This document shows positions 62,709 to 64,000 of a stretch of 64,000 nucleotides of DNA, piece by piece. The notes beneath the pieces are model-generated. The model was not told where the DNA came from and did no database searches. It saw only the letters and a program-made list of their open reading frames with translations. The translations under genes and the position numbers were made by a program. Every line of letters starts with the position of its first letter. Position 1 is the first letter of the stretch. The stretch spans positions 124,001-188,000 of the forward strand of contig NZ_CATNVD010000001.1 of assembly GCF_951230155.1 (NCBI RefSeq). Reading direction: 5' to 3'. The DNA comes from Parablautia sp. Marseille-Q6255 (GTDB lineage: Bacteria > Bacillota > Clostridia > Lachnospirales > Lachnospiraceae).

Positions 62709-63986
62709 TTAGAGTTTTACAAGTCCCTTTTCATAAAGTCTCTGCAGGGATTTTAAGATCCCAAGCTTTGCATGCGGCCACGTAAGACCGCCCTGAAAAT
62801 ATACGGCATACGGCGGCTTGATCGGTCCGTCCGCACTCAGCTCGATCGAGGAGCCCTGTACAAACGCTCCCGCCGCCATGATCACATCACTGTCATATCC
62901 CGGCATTGCCCATGGCTCCGGCGTCACATAGCTGTCCACCGGCGCTGCCGCCTGAATGCCTTCGCAAAACGCGATCACACCCTCCGGCGTTCCGAATTCT
63001 ACTGCCTGGATAATATCATAGCGTTCCTCATCTGCTCCCGGGATTACCCGAAATCCGAGTTTTTCATATACATTTGCCGCAAAAACAGCGCCTTTGAGCG
63101 CTGCCGCCGTGACAACGGGCGCAAGGAAAAAGCCCTGATAGAACGACTGCATGACGCCAAGCGTCGCCCCTACCTCTTTTCCCAGTCCCGGTGAGGTCAG
63201 GCGGTAGGCCGCCCGTTCGATACATTCTTTTGTGCCTGCGATATAGCCCCCGATCGGCGCCAGACCGCCGCCCGGATTCTTGATCAGAGAGCCCACCACC
63301 ATATCTGCGCCAAAATCGCTCGGCTCCAGCTTTTCAACGAATTCTCCGTAGCAGTTGTCGACCATACAGATAATATCCGGACGGATACTCTTTACAAACG
63401 CGACCGCCTCTGCGATCTGGCGTACCGAAAGAGTTGGGCGCGTCAGGTATCCCTTTGAGCGCTGGATCTCGACCAGCCTTGTATTTGGCTTGATCGCCCG
63501 CCGGATCGCCTCAAAATCAAAGCCCCCGTCCGGCAAAAGCTCTACCTGATCATAGGTGATCTGAAACTCTGCCAAAGAACCGCAGGAGGGACGGATGCCG
63601 ATCACTTCCTCCAGCGTATCGTATGGTTTGCCGGAGATCGAGATCATCTCATCCCCGGGACGGAGATTTGCAGACAGAGCAAGGGCAAGCGCATGCGTGC
63701 CGCAGGTGATCTGCGGGCGCACCAGCGCATCCTCAGTATGAAAGGTGAGCGCATAGACCTTTTCCAGGGTCTCGCGTCCAATATCATTATAACCGTATCC
63801 GCTCGTTGCCTGGAAGCACTCCGCACTGACGCGCGCATCCTGCATCGCCTTTATCACCTTGAGCTGATTATATTCAGCCGTCTCATCTATCTCTGCGAAT
63901 CTCTCCTCCAGCTGTGCGAGGATCTTCTCTGCAAAATCCAGTACCGGTCTGCCGATCCCCAGCGCTTCATATAACTGTTCCATCAT
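62709..63986 (-). CDS. Methionine gamma-lyase/aluminium-resistance family PLP protein
   Basis: A 425-residue fold-type I PLP enzyme of the COG4100 family (YnbB, aluminium-resistance protein). The PLP Lys is in VVGSLIKNPGGGLAPIGGY, and ICMVDNCYGEFVE is the cofactor-ring Asp region. Substrate is unproven; cystathionine- or methionine-lyase-like chemistry is inferred from relatives. ATG 63986 follows AAAGGAG. It is first of three consecutive minus-strand genes reaching the flavoproteins. Confidence 0.92.
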   Translation of the reverse strand: MMEQLYEALGIGRPVLDFAEKILAQLEERFAEIDETAEYNQLKVIKAMQDARVSAECFQATSGYGYNDIGRETLEKVYALTFHTEDALVRPQITCGTHALALALSANLRPGDEMISISGKPYDTLEEVIGIRPSCGSLAEFQITYDQVELLPDGGFDFEAIRRAIKPNTRLVEIQRSKGYLTRPTLSVRQIAEAVAFVKSIRPDIICMVDNCYGEFVEKLEPSDFGADMVVGSLIKNPGGGLAPIGGYIAGTKECIERAAYRLTSPGLGKEVGATLGVMQSFYQGFFLAPVVTAAALKGAVFAANVYEKLGFRVIPGADEERYDIIQAVEFGTPEGVIAFCEGIQAAAPVDSYVTPEPWAMPGYDSDVIMAAGAFVQGSSIELSADGPIKPPYAVYFQGGLTWPHAKLGILKSLQRLYEKGLVKL

Positions 63987-64000
63987 CCATTCTCCTTTAT

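Overview
The window is chromosomal DNA of an endospore-forming member of the Clostridia, most likely Lachnospiraceae. The evidence is a complete spoIIIA operon behind a sigma-E type promoter, a SpoIID-family lytic enzyme, an L27 precursor of the MxxxLQFF type next to its protease Prp, a T-box on pheST, a morphogenesis operon carrying mreBCD, minCDE and rodA, and strong AAAGGAGG-type ribosome binding sites. Genus and species cannot be fixed from the sequence alone.

Layout. 1-900: 3' end of a mobile-element integrase and an AT-rich spacer. 902-4744: radical SAM pair and RNase G. 4745-8650: PadR/DUF1700-DUF4097 module with a palindromic operator, a CBS-domain protein and a secreted repeat-bearing amidase. 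8827-12392: branched-chain amino acid genes ilvN-ilvC-leuC-leuD, with a terminator-like hairpin pair between ilvC and leuC. 12527-14748: SpoIID-like protein and a BrkB/YihY membrane protein. 14697-16807: an IS1634-family insertion flanked by identical 77-bp repeats that duplicated the end of the BrkB gene and the pheST promoter. 16802-20570: T-box-pheS-pheT. 20606-23308: histidine phosphatase, queA, nrdG, dUTPase. 23424-28666: the spoIIIAA-AH operon. 28894-30663: a nucleotidyltransferase, tRNA-Pro(GGG) and an Uma2-type nuclease. 30815-36062: rplU-prp-rpmA-obgE-yhbY-nadD-yqeK-rsfS and an SseB-domain protein.

From 36256 on: lexA (minus), a secreted DUF1002 protein, a small secreted protein, a Xer-like recombinase with a candidate recombination site, and a TtcA-like thiolase-type enzyme. 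The minus strand then dominates: hlyD-like, yggS, sepF, ylmH, aroB, lspA, rluA-type (48060 down to 41922), and a long morphogenesis operon radC-mreB-mreC-mreD-mrdA-minC-minD-minE-rodA-mgsA-dac (59439 down to 49066). It ends with two flavoproteins and a PLP enzyme of the methionine gamma-lyase/aluminium-resistance family (63986 down to 59678).

These are mostly core genes. The most unusual items are the long-repeat IS insertion that preserved both neighbours by duplicating a promoter, a stem-loop at the predicted 5' end of the spoIIIA mRNA together with the absence of a normal start codon for spoIIIAA, an MreB homologue with altered nucleotide-site residues, a 28-34 bp inverted-repeat site just upstream of a Xer-like recombinase, and a tandem hairpin between ilvC and leuC. 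I found no CRISPR array, toxin-antitoxin pair or obvious defence system, and no complete novel system that I can support.
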